From: Syntrophaceae bacterium
GTDB taxonomy: Bacteria; Desulfobacterota; DTXE01
Length of the DNA stretch: 7,911 bases
Reading direction: 5' to 3'
Assembly (NCBI GenBank): GCA_012962595.1
Contig: DTXE01000289.1
Span: 1-7,911, forward strand
Part shown: positions 1 through 7,127 of the stretch, one piece after another
How the letters are laid out: every line of letters starts with the position of its first letter
Position numbering within the stretch: position 1 is the stretch's first letter
Translations under genes and position numbers: made by a program
The notes under the pieces: generated by a model
Seen by the model: the letters and a program-made list of their open reading frames with translations, nothing else
Database searches by the model: none
Told to the model about the DNA's origin: nothing

Positions 1-120
1 CCCAAATCTCAAACAATACCAAATATCAAAATCCAAATGACCAAAACATACCTGAAATTATTGGATTTTGGATATTTAAGTTTTGAATTTGTTTGGTATT
101 TGATGCTTGGGATTTGGAAT
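1..120. repeat. Long imperfect inverted repeat of CCAAAT-type words
   Basis: The stretch upstream of hisB folds back on itself. An outer stem pairs CCAAATC (2-8) with GATTTGG (111-117) and continues with mismatches to ACCAAA (18-23) against TTTGGT (92-97). An inner stem pairs about 23-38 with about 60-75 with a bulge on each strand, leaving a loop near 39-59. The left arm is built from variants of YCCAAAT separated by a few bases, and the right arm is its reverse complement. A shorter related copy lies at 7109-7178. There is no reading frame, transposase or obvious target duplication. It may be a REP- or MITE-like intergenic element, but I do not recognise a named family. It may begin before the window. 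No convincing promoter for hisB was found inside it. Confidence 0.7.
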
Positions 121-126
121 TTAAAT

Positions 127-158
127 AAAGGAGCTATTTTCACATGAAAAAAGGAGGT
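127..158 (+). promoter_or_regulatory. Two candidate ribosome-binding sites for hisB
   Basis: AAAGGAG (127-133) lies 10 bases before ATG 144. AGGAGGT (152-158) lies 3 bases before GTG 162, in the same frame. The first site suits the ATG start. The second, a near-perfect Shine-Dalgarno but closely spaced, suits the GTG start, which is where deltaproteobacterial HisB proteins usually begin as I remember them. The sequence alone does not settle which is used. Confidence 0.5.
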
Positions 159-749
159 TCGGTGGCCAGAATTGGGGAAGTTGATAGGAAGACAAAAGAA
201 ACCAAGATTTCCCTAAAATTAAACATAGATGGAAGAGGTAAGTCTGATATTTCTACCAGTATTCCCTTTCTAGACCATATGCTCGAATTGATGTGTGCCC
301 ATGGCTTTTTTGATATTACACTGAAAGCTACAGGGGATATAAAGGTTGATTATCACCATACAATGGAGGACATCGGGATATGTCTGGGCGAGGGTGTAAA
401 AAAGGCATTGGGAGACAAAGGTAAGATCAAACGTTATGGGCAGGCCCTACTTCCTATGGATGAGACCCTGGCCTGCGTGGTCTTAGATATCTCAAACCGC
501 CCTCATTTGGTATATAATGTCAATGTGGAAGCCCGTAAGATAGGCGATTTGGATACGGAATTAATGAAGGAGTTCTTCCAAGGTTTTGCCATACATAGTG
601 GGACAACCCTCCATATAAATATCCTGTATGGTCAGAACACGCATCATATCTTTGAAAGTATTTTCAAGGCATTTGGAAAGGCCTTAGATGAAGCTACATC
701 AATGGATAAACGTATTGAAGGGCCTCTTTCTACAAAGGGTATCCTGTAA
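144..749 (+). CDS. hisB: Imidazoleglycerol-phosphate dehydratase (HisB, monofunctional)
   Basis: HisB dehydrates imidazole glycerol phosphate to imidazole acetol phosphate in cytoplasmic histidine synthesis, using bound Mn2+. The 201-residue product is a complete dehydratase without the N-terminal histidinol-phosphatase domain found in E. coli. Family signatures are PFLDHML (41-47), the metal-binding HHTMEDIG (71-78), MDET (105-108) and the second metal site in NTHHIFES (165-172), ending in STKG. Numbering is from ATG 144. The in-frame GTG at 162 would give the usual 195-residue protein starting MARIGEVDRKTKET, so the first six residues (MKKGGS) may not be translated. I kept the ATG as the outer boundary because AAAGGAG precedes it. 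The next gene starts 14 bases after the stop, which suggests co-transcription. hisH, often next to hisB, is absent here. Confidence 0.95.
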   Translation: MKKGGSVARIGEVDRKTKETKISLKLNIDGRGKSDISTSIPFLDHMLELMCAHGFFDITLKATGDIKVDYHHTMEDIGICLGEGVKKALGDKGKIKRYGQALLPMDETLACVVLDISNRPHLVYNVNVEARKIGDLDTELMKEFFQGFAIHSGTTLHINILYGQNTHHIFESIFKAFGKALDEATSMDKRIEGPLSTKGIL

Positions 750-763
750 GGTGGAATAGATAA

Positions 764-1432
764 ATGGTATCTCGTGGGATACTAACTTTATCTCTTGTTT
801 TGGTGTTGATGGGGTGTGCAGGGCCAAGCGAGAGGGCAGTCCCTATTGAGACAGAAGACATTCATATTAAAAAGATCGCCATAATGCCTTTTGAGGCTTA
901 CATGGGATTGAATCGCTACCAGGAGAGTATCCAGTGTCCTTTGTGTGGAACGGTATTCAGAAAGGGCCGGATTGAAAGGGATGCAGAGGAAAGACTTACT
1001 ACCTTGGTTTTTGATTACCTCCGGGTTAATACCCAATATAAATTGATACCACCCACTCATGTTCGGGGGGCTATGTCTCAGATATTCTCCAGAAGATTTG
1101 ATAGTAACAGTATCCCTTTTATGGTAGACATTGGTAAAGCAGTTGGTGCCGACGCCGTTTTGGTTAGCTATGTCTATCGATATAAAGAAAGAGTGGGTAC
1201 ATCTTATTCCGCCAAAAGTCCTGCATCTGTGGCCTTTGACCTCCACTTGGTCAGTGTGAAGAAGGGCACAATTCTCTGGAAAGGGGGTTTTGATGGAACC
1301 CAGAAGTCCTTGAGCGAAAATATTTTTCAAATCCGGCGCTTTTTTAAAAGGGGGGCTAAATGGTTAACAGTTGATGAATGGGCATCGCAGGGCTTGGAAC
1401 AGGCTATGAAAACTTTTCCAAAGTACTATTAA
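764..1432 (+). CDS. Putative outer-membrane lipoprotein with a CPLCG motif, function unknown
   Basis: The 222-residue product starts with a short basic end, a hydrophobic stretch (6-16) and a lipobox LMGC (15-18), so Cys18 should be lipidated. Ala at +2 suggests outer-membrane sorting. The mature part starts with KKIAIMPFEAY (36-46), a beta-strand opening seen in periplasmic lipoproteins of the LpoB/CsgG/TolB-N type. CPLCG (58-62) is a single CxxC that could bind metal with a partner or form a disulfide. GKAVGADAVLVSYVYRYKER (124-143) fits the alpha/beta core of that fold. I recall similar proteins from sulfate-reducing deltaproteobacteria but no assigned function. AAGGTGG (748-754), overlapping the hisB stop, is a fair ribosome-binding site 9 bases before the ATG. 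It lies 14 bases after hisB and 4 before hisA, so it is probably co-transcribed with them. Lipoprotein call is firm, fold tentative, role unknown. Confidence 0.85.
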   Translation: MVSRGILTLSLVLVLMGCAGPSERAVPIETEDIHIKKIAIMPFEAYMGLNRYQESIQCPLCGTVFRKGRIERDAEERLTTLVFDYLRVNTQYKLIPPTHVRGAMSQIFSRRFDSNSIPFMVDIGKAVGADAVLVSYVYRYKERVGTSYSAKSPASVAFDLHLVSVKKGTILWKGGFDGTQKSLSENIFQIRRFFKRGAKWLTVDEWASQGLEQAMKTFPKYY

Positions 1433-1436
1433 GAAA

Positions 1437-2174
1437 ATGATTATTATTCCTGCTATAGACATAAGGGAGGGTAAATGTGTTCGTCTTGTGAGGGGAGTTA
1501 GGGGGTCAGAGACTATATATTCACATAACCCAGCAGAAGTAGCTAGAAGATGGGAATCAAAAGGGGCTGAGCTTCTTCATGTAGTAGATATTGACGGGGC
1601 CTTTGACGGACGGCCTCAAAATATGGAGATAGTTGGAGAGATTTTGAACTCTGTAAGTATTCCTATCCAGGTAGGCGGGGGTATCCGGGATATGGAATCT
1701 ATAAGAACTTACGTAAGTATGGGAGTTAACAGAATTATCTTGGGAACCGCAGCTCTGGAAAATTCTGGATTGATTAAACAAGCGGTAAGTGTGTTTCCAG
1801 GCAAGATCCTGGTAGCCATTGATGCCAAGGATGATAAGGTTACTATTGAAGGTTGGACAGAAGTAGCAACAATTAGTCCCGTTCAATTTGTAAGTAGACT
1901 GGAAAAATCAGGCGTTGTGGCTGTGATTTATACCGATACTTATAGGGATGGAACAGAGGCGGGTTTAAATCTAGAGGGGATAAGGCGATTAGCAGACTCT
2001 ACATCCATTCCTGTTATTGCATCGGGAGGGGTGTCTAGTATAAGGGATATAAAGGAACTACTGAAATTGGAACCATGTGGTGTAGTTGGTGTTATTACTG
2101 GAAAAGCGGTTTATAATGGTTCTCTAGACCTAGAAGAGGCTATAAGAACAGCTAGAGGTGGAAATAAATATTGA
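1437..2174 (+). CDS. hisA: ProFAR isomerase (HisA)
   Basis: HisA performs the Amadori isomerisation of ProFAR to PRFAR, the step before the HisH-HisF synthase. The 245-residue length is typical of this single (beta/alpha)8 barrel. The start MIIIPAIDIREGKCVRL carries the catalytic Asp8, and the second catalytic Asp is Asp129 in ILVAIDAK. Phosphate-binding loops are visible as QVGGGIR (78-84), IASGGVSS (194-201) and GVITGKAVY (218-226), with YTDTYRDGT (165-173) on the opposite half. HisF, a paralogous barrel, is ruled out by the family-typical HisA start and by the GW (139-140) after the second half-barrel Asp. The ATG lies 4 bases after the lipoprotein stop with no clear Shine-Dalgarno sequence, so translation may depend on coupling. 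The rpsU promoter overlaps its stop codon. No hisF follows, as it would in many his operons. Confidence 0.96.
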   Translation: MIIIPAIDIREGKCVRLVRGVRGSETIYSHNPAEVARRWESKGAELLHVVDIDGAFDGRPQNMEIVGEILNSVSIPIQVGGGIRDMESIRTYVSMGVNRIILGTAALENSGLIKQAVSVFPGKILVAIDAKDDKVTIEGWTEVATISPVQFVSRLEKSGVVAVIYTDTYRDGTEAGLNLEGIRRLADSTSIPVIASGGVSSIRDIKELLKLEPCGVVGVITGKAVYNGSLDLEEAIRTARGGNKY

Positions 2175-2199
2175 CTTTTTTGATAAATTTTATTATAAT
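2171..2199 (+). promoter_or_regulatory. Sigma-70 promoter of the rpsU-dnaG-rpoD unit
   Basis: TTGACT (2171-2176) and TATAAT (2194-2199) are separated by 17 bases: five of six matches at -35, a perfect -10 and ideal spacing. Transcription should begin near 2206, giving a leader of about 29 bases before the rpsU ATG. The -35 box contains the hisA stop codon (2172-2174), so the two units abut with no terminator between them and read-through from hisA is likely. Confidence 0.85.
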
Positions 2200-2211
2200 A
2201 AAAAATTTAGG

Positions 2212-2228
2212 CTCCCACGAAGGGAGGG
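2212..2228 (+). promoter_or_regulatory. rpsU ribosome-binding site inside a small hairpin
   Basis: CTCCC (2212-2216) can pair with GGGAG (2222-2226) across a five-base loop, ACGAA. The 3' arm is the core of the Shine-Dalgarno run AGGGAGGG (2221-2228), 6 bases before ATG 2235. Folding would hide the ribosome-binding site. In a leader of about 29 bases this is nearly the only structure available, so it could tune bS21 synthesis. The pairing is visible; the regulatory role is inferred. Confidence 0.5.
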
Positions 2229-2234
2229 TTGTGC

Positions 2235-2435
2235 ATGCCGTGTGTTAGGGTCAAAGAAGATGAGCCCTTTGAAATTGCCCTTAAAAGATTCAAGAAACAG
2301 TGTGAAAAGGCCGGAATACTTTCTGAAATAAGAAAGCGCGAGCATTACGAAAAGCCCAGCGTAAAAAGGAAGAGAAAGGCCCTTGCAGCAAGAAAAAGAG
2401 CCCTAAAGCGCATGAGAAGATTACTTGAGCGGTAA
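2235..2435 (+). CDS. rpsU: Small ribosomal subunit protein bS21
   Basis: bS21 is a small basic protein of the 30S platform next to the 16S rRNA 3' end and anti-Shine-Dalgarno region, and is needed for efficient initiation on natural mRNAs. The 66-residue product shows the family body: [18 protein letters not shown] near the start, [20 protein letters not shown] in the middle (23-42) and a lysine/arginine-rich tail. An upstream in-frame TTG (2229) would add Met-Cys, but it lies inside the region where the ribosome binds. ATG 2235 has AGGGAGGG 6 bases upstream and gives the normal start MPCVRV. It is the first gene of the macromolecular-synthesis unit, with its own strong promoter. The 163 bases to dnaG hold no GatB/YqeY gene, which often sits there in other bacteria. 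Confidence 0.97.
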   Translation: MPCVRVKEDEPFEIALKRFKKQCEKAGILSEIRKREHYEKPSVKRKRKALAARKRALKRMRRLLER

Positions 2436-2451
2436 GGTTAAGATTAACACA

Positions 2452-2470
2452 CTTCTTCTTTTGGAGGAAG
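2452..2470 (+). other. Hairpin in the rpsU-dnaG gap
   Basis: CTTCTTC (2452-2458) pairs with GAGGAAG (2464-2470) over a TTTTG loop, seven pairs including one G-T wobble. It is followed by AAAAA rather than a T-run, so it is not a classical intrinsic terminator for the + strand. It sits where E. coli has a partial terminator between rpsU and dnaG, so an attenuating or mRNA-processing role is possible, but the sequence does not prove one. The rest of the gap (2471-2598) shows only AT-rich DNA and weak imperfect pairings. Confidence 0.4.
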
Positions 2471-2598
2471 AAAAATACAATTATTATATATCCTTAGAAT
2501 CTTCCCAGTAGGTTTTCCTCACTTGTTTTCACCATTTTTTGGAATTCTTGAGACCATCGATTGTCATAGTGGTGTGAAATTGGATATGTAGAGAGAAT

Positions 2599-4353
2599 AT
2601 GGTGGTTTCTGATCCCGTTTTTCAAAAAAAGATCGACGAAATCAGGAATTTGGCTGATATCGTACAGGTGATATCCGAGCATCTGAATTTAAAGAAGGTG
2701 GGTAGAAATTACATAGGCTTATGCCCGTTTCATTCAGAAAGTAAGCCATCTTTTATAGTTAGCGCCGAAAAACAAATCTATCACTGTTTCGGATGTGGTG
2801 CAGGGGGAAATGTATTTAATTTCCTGATGGCATATCACAACTTGTCGTTTTTCGAGGCCCTGAAAGAGCTGGCCAGGAAGTATGGTGTCATTCTTTCCCA
2901 TGGGAGGAGATCGTCTTATGAACGCCAGCAGGATGAGATTAGAAGTAAGCTGTTAGACATAAATCGATTGGCAGCGGCATATTATCATGAGAATCTACTA
3001 AAAGATCCAGAGGGCAAAAAGGCCCTATCCTATTTAAGCCACAGGGGTATAACACATGATGTAATTTTACAACACAAGTTAGGATACGCCAAGCAGAGCT
3101 GGAATGACCTAAGAAATTTTCTGGAAAGAAAGAACACCCCATTGGATCTGGCAGAGAAGGCTGGTTTACTTGTGGTTAAAAAGGGTGGGGACTACTATGA
3201 CAGATTTAGAGATAGGATAATCTTTCCCATAATGGAGGTTCGCCATGAAGTTGTAGGTTTTGGCGGACGGGTACTTGATGAGTCTCTGCCAAAATATATA
3301 AATTCTCCAGAAACCCCAGTATACCACAAAAGCCGTTGTTTATATGGATTAAATGTTGCAAAGGATTTTATAAGAAAAGAAGGATACCTTCTAATCGTTG
3401 AAGGATACCTTGATCTACTGGCTCTCCATACTCATGGTATAAAAAATGTGGTTTCCACGCTGGGGACTGCATTGACTAAGGATCATATCAGGCGGCTTAA
3501 GGGATATGGGGATCAAGCAGTAGTTATCTTCGATTCGGACCAGGCTGGCCTAAACGCCGCCACAAGGAGTCTCAGCCTCTTTTTGGAAGAAGGTCTTATG
3601 GCTAAGATTCTAATGTTACCCCAGGGCTTTGACCCAGATAGCTATATTTTCCAATTCGGAAAGGAGGCATTTGAAAAGGCGCTCAAAAATGTCTCTTCCC
3701 TATTCGAATTTTTTGTGGATAGGGTTTTAAAGGATTTTGGTACTTCTACAGAAGGAAAGATAAGGGCATTAAAAGAATTGGTGCCTGTCTTAGCTAGTGT
3801 TAAGAATTCCATGGATCAATCTGTTTATATAAAAAAGGTGGCTGAGGCCCTTAAGGTTGATGAAGGGGTCATTTATAAGGCAGTAAAGGAATCGCAGAGA
3901 GGTAGAGTGCCGGAGCTAAAAATGGAAAGGACTGGCATCTCCAGTCCTGACCAGAAAATTATCCAATTTCTCATTAACCATCCTCGATATTTTCCTGTGT
4001 TTCTAGAAGCGGGTGTCATCGATGATGTGGATGACAAAAATCCTCTATTGATTTGCACACTTATGAAAGAACTATTCCATAAATTTGGGCATGTTGATGT
4101 AGGTCTGTTAGTCCAGAAACTTGAGGATTCAAGCTTACGGAGTATGGTAACGGAATGGGCTTTAAAAAGTGCTGAGGACGACGAAGAGGATTTAGATCAG
4201 GTTGTTAAGGATATGGTTTCCTCTATAAAAAATAGGCGTATAAGGAAAGAGGCTAAAAATATTTTATCCCAGATTAAGGAGAATGAGGATAATACCCATT
4301 TATTGAGTGAACTCCTGGCAAAAAAAAGGGAATTAACCACAATTAAGAGGTGA
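2599..4353 (+). CDS. dnaG: DNA primase (DnaG)
   Basis: DnaG makes the short RNA primers that start Okazaki fragments and binds the DnaB helicase. The 584-residue product is full length. The N-terminal zinc-binding domain has Cys42, His45, Cys63 and Cys66 in [12 protein letters not shown] and YHCFGCG. The catalytic core includes RDRIIFPI (204-211) and FGGR (221-224), then the TOPRIM fold with Glu268 in IVEGYLD, Asp312 and Asp314 in FDSDQAG, and Asp347 in GFDPDSY, so all acidic metal ligands are present. From about 445 onward is the helical DnaB-binding domain, more divergent as usual. The start is ATG 2599 with only a weak GAGAG upstream. A GTG directly after it (2602) is an alternative. The poor ribosome-binding site fits low primase expression. 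The stop lies 5 bases before the rpoD ATG. Confidence 0.97.
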   Translation: MVVSDPVFQKKIDEIRNLADIVQVISEHLNLKKVGRNYIGLCPFHSESKPSFIVSAEKQIYHCFGCGAGGNVFNFLMAYHNLSFFEALKELARKYGVILSHGRRSSYERQQDEIRSKLLDINRLAAAYYHENLLKDPEGKKALSYLSHRGITHDVILQHKLGYAKQSWNDLRNFLERKNTPLDLAEKAGLLVVKKGGDYYDRFRDRIIFPIMEVRHEVVGFGGRVLDESLPKYINSPETPVYHKSRCLYGLNVAKDFIRKEGYLLIVEGYLDLLALHTHGIKNVVSTLGTALTKDHIRRLKGYGDQAVVIFDSDQAGLNAATRSLSLFLEEGLMAKILMLPQGFDPDSYIFQFGKEAFEKALKNVSSLFEFFVDRVLKDFGTSTEGKIRALKELVPVLASVKNSMDQSVYIKKVAEALKVDEGVIYKAVKESQRGRVPELKMERTGISSPDQKIIQFLINHPRYFPVFLEAGVIDDVDDKNPLLICTLMKELFHKFGHVDVGLLVQKLEDSSLRSMVTEWALKSAEDDEEDLDQVVKDMVSSIKNRRIRKEAKNILSQIKENEDNTHLLSELLAKKRELTTIKR

Positions 4354-4358
4354 ATTTT

Positions 4359-6104
4359 ATGGCAAGAGGGAGAAAGGCTACCAAGGCAAAAAGGTCAACC
4401 TCAAAGGAGAAATATTTACCACCTCAGGAACCGAATGATACATCGCCTGTAAATACTATTTCTACTGACCAAATCGATGACATGATGATGTTGTTTGATG
4501 AGATGGATATAGAGATAGCAGGTGGTCAAAAGGCTATAAAGGTTATAGAGCAAGAAACAGCGGTGGACCATGGAATATTGGAAGAGGAAGAAGAGGGGAT
4601 TCCATTTGATTATGAGGTTACCAGGAGGATTTCCGACCCAGTAAAGATGTATCTTAAAGACATGGGAGGCGTCTCTTTGCTCACCAGGGAAGAGGAGGTG
4701 GAGATTGCAAAGAGGATTGAAGATGGAGAGCAGGAAGTCATTGATGCCTTATTGGATTCTTCTATTGGGATAAAAGAGATAGTGGCTCTAGGTGAAAAAT
4801 TAAAGAAGGGACAAATCAGGGTAAAGGAAATAATTAAGGACATGGATGAGGAAGAAGCTGATTTTGAAGAAAAGATACAACAGGAAAAGATTATTTCTTT
4901 AATTGATCGGGTAAGGGAGATAGATGAGCATAATAAAAGACTTCGAGAATCTTTAGAAATGGAGGAGGTTGAGAAAAAGAGAAATCGAATTAAAGAGAAG
5001 ATCTATAAAAACAAATTAAAAATTATAGATCTGTTCAAAGAGATAAGGTTCGAGAAAAGACAGATAGATAACATTATAGATAAACTCAGAGGTTTTGTGG
5101 AAAGGATTGAAAATAGCGAGAGAGAGATTCTGAATGCCATACATGAAACTGGTCAATCCGTTGAAGAACTGAGACGGTTGCTTCGGAGAATGAAGAGATA
5201 CCCTGGAGAAAGGAGGAAAATTGCTAGAGATTCCGGTTTAACGGTTGCTAAACTGATGGATTTGGAGCAACAGCTTAAGGATGGTCAGAGAGAGATAAGA
5301 CGTGTGGAACAAGAGACTAAGACATCTGCTAAGATCTTGAAGAATATACTAAGGCGTATTGAAACTGGGAGAGAGAAGTCCAAGGAGGCCAAAAAGGAGC
5401 TGATAGAGGCAAATTTAAGACTGGTTGTCAGTATCGCCAAAAAATATAATAATAGAGGACTGCAATTCTTGGATCTCATTCAGGAAGGCAATATCGGTCT
5501 CATGAAGGCTGTAGATAAGTTTGAGTATCAGAGGGGCTATAAATTTAGCACATATGCTACTTGGTGGATAAGGCAGGCTATTACCAGGGCCATTGCAGAT
5601 CAGGCCAGGACTATTCGGATTCCAGTTCATATGATTGAGACCATAAATAAACTCATCCGTACATCCCGGTATCTGGTACAAGAAAAAGGTAGGGAGCCTA
5701 CACCCGAGGAAATTGCTGAAAAGATGGAGTTCCCTTTAGAAAAGGTGAGGAAGGTTCTTAAAATAGCGAAGGAGCCCATTTCCCTGGAGACTCCCATAGG
5801 TGAAGAAGAAGATAGCCATTTGGGCGACTTCATCGAGGATAAAAGAGTGCTTGCTCCCATTGATAGTGTCATTAACTTGAATTTACAGGAGCAGACACGT
5901 AATGTTCTTGCCACGCTAACACCTAGGGAAGAAAAGGTATTGAGAATGCGTTTCGGGATCGGGGAGAAGGCCGATCACACCTTAGAGGAGGTAGGTAAAG
6001 ACTTTTCGGTGACCAGGGAACGGATTAGACAGATTGAGGCCAAAGCACTTAGAAAACTAAGGCATCCTAGCAGGAGTAGGATACTTAAAAGTTTTGTAGA
6101 ATAA
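4359..6104 (+). CDS. rpoD: Primary RNA polymerase sigma factor (sigma-70, RpoD)
   Basis: RpoD directs core RNA polymerase to housekeeping promoters. In the 581-residue product, region 1.1 is reduced to its last part, [17 protein letters not shown] (37-53), after a basic tail. Region 1.2 is [11 protein letters not shown] to RIEDGE (about 93-124). A charged coiled non-conserved region runs to about 342. Region 2 follows (about 343-425) with the -10 recognition helix [14 protein letters not shown] (399-412), then region 3. Region 4 (about 519-579) carries the -35 helix-turn-helix in [22 protein letters not shown] 4359 was chosen because AGAGGTG (4346-4352) lies 6 bases upstream and the start MARGRK resembles related RpoD proteins. 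A GTG at 4350 overlaps the dnaG stop as GTGA and would add three residues. The missing first half of region 1.1 is unusual. Translation is probably coupled to dnaG. Confidence 0.97.
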   Translation: MARGRKATKAKRSTSKEKYLPPQEPNDTSPVNTISTDQIDDMMMLFDEMDIEIAGGQKAIKVIEQETAVDHGILEEEEEGIPFDYEVTRRISDPVKMYLKDMGGVSLLTREEEVEIAKRIEDGEQEVIDALLDSSIGIKEIVALGEKLKKGQIRVKEIIKDMDEEEADFEEKIQQEKIISLIDRVREIDEHNKRLRESLEMEEVEKKRNRIKEKIYKNKLKIIDLFKEIRFEKRQIDNIIDKLRGFVERIENSEREILNAIHETGQSVEELRRLLRRMKRYPGERRKIARDSGLTVAKLMDLEQQLKDGQREIRRVEQETKTSAKILKNILRRIETGREKSKEAKKELIEANLRLVVSIAKKYNNRGLQFLDLIQEGNIGLMKAVDKFEYQRGYKFSTYATWWIRQAITRAIADQARTIRIPVHMIETINKLIRTSRYLVQEKGREPTPEEIAEKMEFPLEKVRKVLKIAKEPISLETPIGEEEDSHLGDFIEDKRVLAPIDSVINLNLQEQTRNVLATLTPREEKVLRMRFGIGEKADHTLEEVGKDFSVTRERIRQIEAKALRKLRHPSRSRILKSFVE

Positions 6105-6125
6105 CAACAGAAAACAGTTAATCTC

Positions 6126-6153
6126 TTGACTCTATGGGAGCGTTTAATATACA
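6126..6153 (+). promoter_or_regulatory. Sigma-70 promoter for the CAU tRNA
   Basis: TTGACT (6126-6131) and TATACA (6148-6153), spaced 16 bases apart, precede the tRNA by 16 bases, so transcription should start near 6160 with a leader of about 10 bases. No terminator separates rpoD from this promoter, so the tRNA may also be carried on the rpoD transcript. Confidence 0.7.
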
Positions 6154-6169
6154 CTATACACAACTTCTG

Positions 6170-6242
6170 GGGCCCATAGCTCAGTTGGCAGAGCCACCGG
6201 CTCATAACCGGTCGGTCCCTGGTTCGAATCCAGGTGGGCCCA
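6170..6242 (+). tRNA. tRNA with CAU anticodon (Met, or Ile2 read by lysidine)
   Basis: A full cloverleaf of 73 bases is visible. The acceptor stem is GGGCCCA (6170-6176) with TGGGCCC (6235-6241), the D stem GCTC/GAGC, the anticodon stem ACCGG/CCGGT (6196-6200 and 6208-6212), loop CTCATAA with CAU at 6203-6205, a five-base variable loop, T stem CCTGG/CCAGG with loop TTCGAAT, and discriminator A6242. It is not the initiator: base 1 pairs with base 72 and the three G-C pairs of initiator anticodon stems are absent. The C4-G69 and C5-G68 pairs are features used by TilS to pick tRNA-Ile2, so it may decode AUA rather than AUG. The 3' CCA is not encoded (CTG follows) and must be added after transcription. 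It has its own promoter and a terminator 65 bases downstream. Confidence 0.93.
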
Positions 6243-6307
6243 CTGCCAAAAAATTTCTTCCATGATAAAGACATCTGCTTGGAAAAAATATTTACCGAAC
6301 TGATCTT

Positions 6308-6342
6308 AAAAAGGGTGCTGCTTCAAAGGCAGCACCCTTTTT
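6308..6342 (+). terminator. Intrinsic terminator after the tRNA, possibly bidirectional
   Basis: GGGTGCTGC (6313-6321) pairs perfectly with GCAGCACCC (6329-6337) over a seven-base loop and is followed by TTTTT (6338-6342). Five A bases precede the stem, so it could also stop transcription from the opposite strand, though no convergent gene is visible. It ends the rpoD-tRNA transcripts 36 bases before the next gene. Confidence 0.93.
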
Positions 6343-6377
6343 AATTTAGAATCTATAGATAGAGGTGGTATGGTTTG

Positions 6378-7127
6378 ATGGAACAGTTAAAACTATTGGT
6401 TAAACTCCAGAATATAGACTGGAGGATTAATGAAATAGCTCGGGAAAAAGAGAAGATGCCTCTTAAGTTTGAAGAGCTACATAGAAGTTTGGAGACCTTA
6501 GAGGAAGATTTTAAGAAGGTCATGGAGAACGAGAGACATCTGCAAAAGAAAAAAAGGCAGATAGAAATGGATTTGGATGAAATGTCAGAGCAGATTAAAA
6601 AAAGTAAGAGCAGACTACTAGAGGTTAAGACCAATAAAGAGTATCGGGCTATGTTGAAGGAGATAGAAGAGAAAGAACGATTGACCTCTGATAAAGAAGA
6701 TGAAGTCCTGGATATATTAGAAGAAATAGAGAAATTGTCTTCGGAGATCCATAAAAAGAGACATGCTATGGAGGCTATAAAAAAGAGACATGAGAAAGAA
6801 AAGACAAAATTGGAAGGGAAGATGGTTGGATTAGAAAAGGAATTAGCAGGATTATCCATAGATAGGGATTCCCTTGTGAAACACATCGATCCCAAGCTGG
6901 TAAATAGATACAATTTTATTAAACAGAGACGCAATGGAACTGCAGTGGTTGCTGTAAAAGATGCCATTTGTCAGGCCTGCCATATGAATATTCCTCCTCA
7001 AGTGTATAACGAACTTCAAAGGGGCGACCAGATAATGACCTGTCCCAATTGCCAGCGCATTATATATTGGGGAAATCATAAAGACTTTGTGCAGGAAGGT
7101 CAGGTATTAAATCCAAAATCCAAATAA
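6378..7127 (+). CDS. Coiled-coil protein with C-terminal C4 zinc ribbon (COG1579 type)
   Basis: The 249-residue product matches the bacterial family with a long N-terminal coiled coil and a C-terminal C4 zinc ribbon (Pfam zf-RING_7). Residues about 1-170 are highly charged and Lys/Glu-rich with heptad-like spacing, predicting a helical hairpin. The ribbon has Cys198 and Cys201 in CQAC and Cys222 and Cys225 in CPNC, with IPPQVYNEL between them. No enzyme activity is known to me; a nucleic-acid or protein-binding role is usually suggested. ATG 6378 was chosen because AGAGGTGG (6361-6368) lies 9 bases upstream; a TTG just before it (6375) would add one residue. The last codons (NPKSK and stop) lie in repeat-like sequence shared with 1-120, so the tail may have been altered by that element. 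A terminator sits 36 bases before the start; no clear promoter was found. Confidence 0.9.
   Translation: MEQLKLLVKLQNIDWRINEIAREKEKMPLKFEELHRSLETLEEDFKKVMENERHLQKKKRQIEMDLDEMSEQIKKSKSRLLEVKTNKEYRAMLKEIEEKERLTSDKEDEVLDILEEIEKLSSEIHKKRHAMEAIKKRHEKEKTKLEGKMVGLEKELAGLSIDRDSLVKHIDPKLVNRYNFIKQRRNGTAVVAVKDAICQACHMNIPPQVYNELQRGDQIMTCPNCQRIIYWGNHKDFVQEGQVLNPKSK

Noticed and set aside
1..120. CRISPR array or riboswitch
   Set aside because: The repeated words are too short and irregular for CRISPR repeats with spacers, and the fold does not match a riboswitch I know.
788..1330. 180-residue open frame on the - strand
   Set aside because: It is antisense to the lipoprotein gene, which has a convincing signal peptide and operon spacing; the antisense product shows no known motif.
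2461..2490. Possible promoter TTGGAG with TATATA in the rpsU-dnaG gap
   Set aside because: The match is poor at -35 and the -10 is only an AT-rich run, so chance is likely.
2561..2590. Possible dnaG promoter TTGTCA with TATGTA
   Set aside because: The -10 is weak, the spacing is 18 bases and the start point would fall on the dnaG ATG, so it is not supported.
2494..2682. 62-residue open frame on the - strand spanning the dnaG start
   Set aside because: No ribosome-binding site or motif is evident and half of it is antisense to the primase N-terminus.
5975..6274. 99-residue open frame on the - strand across the tRNA
   Set aside because: It runs through the reverse complement of the tRNA and sigma region 4; the RTRDRPV-like string is the usual false peptide produced by antisense tRNA.
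6353..6967. 204-residue open frame on the - strand
   Set aside because: It lies opposite the zinc-ribbon gene, is Ser/Phe/Leu-rich as expected from the reverse complement of a Lys/Glu-rich coiled coil, and has no recognisable domain.
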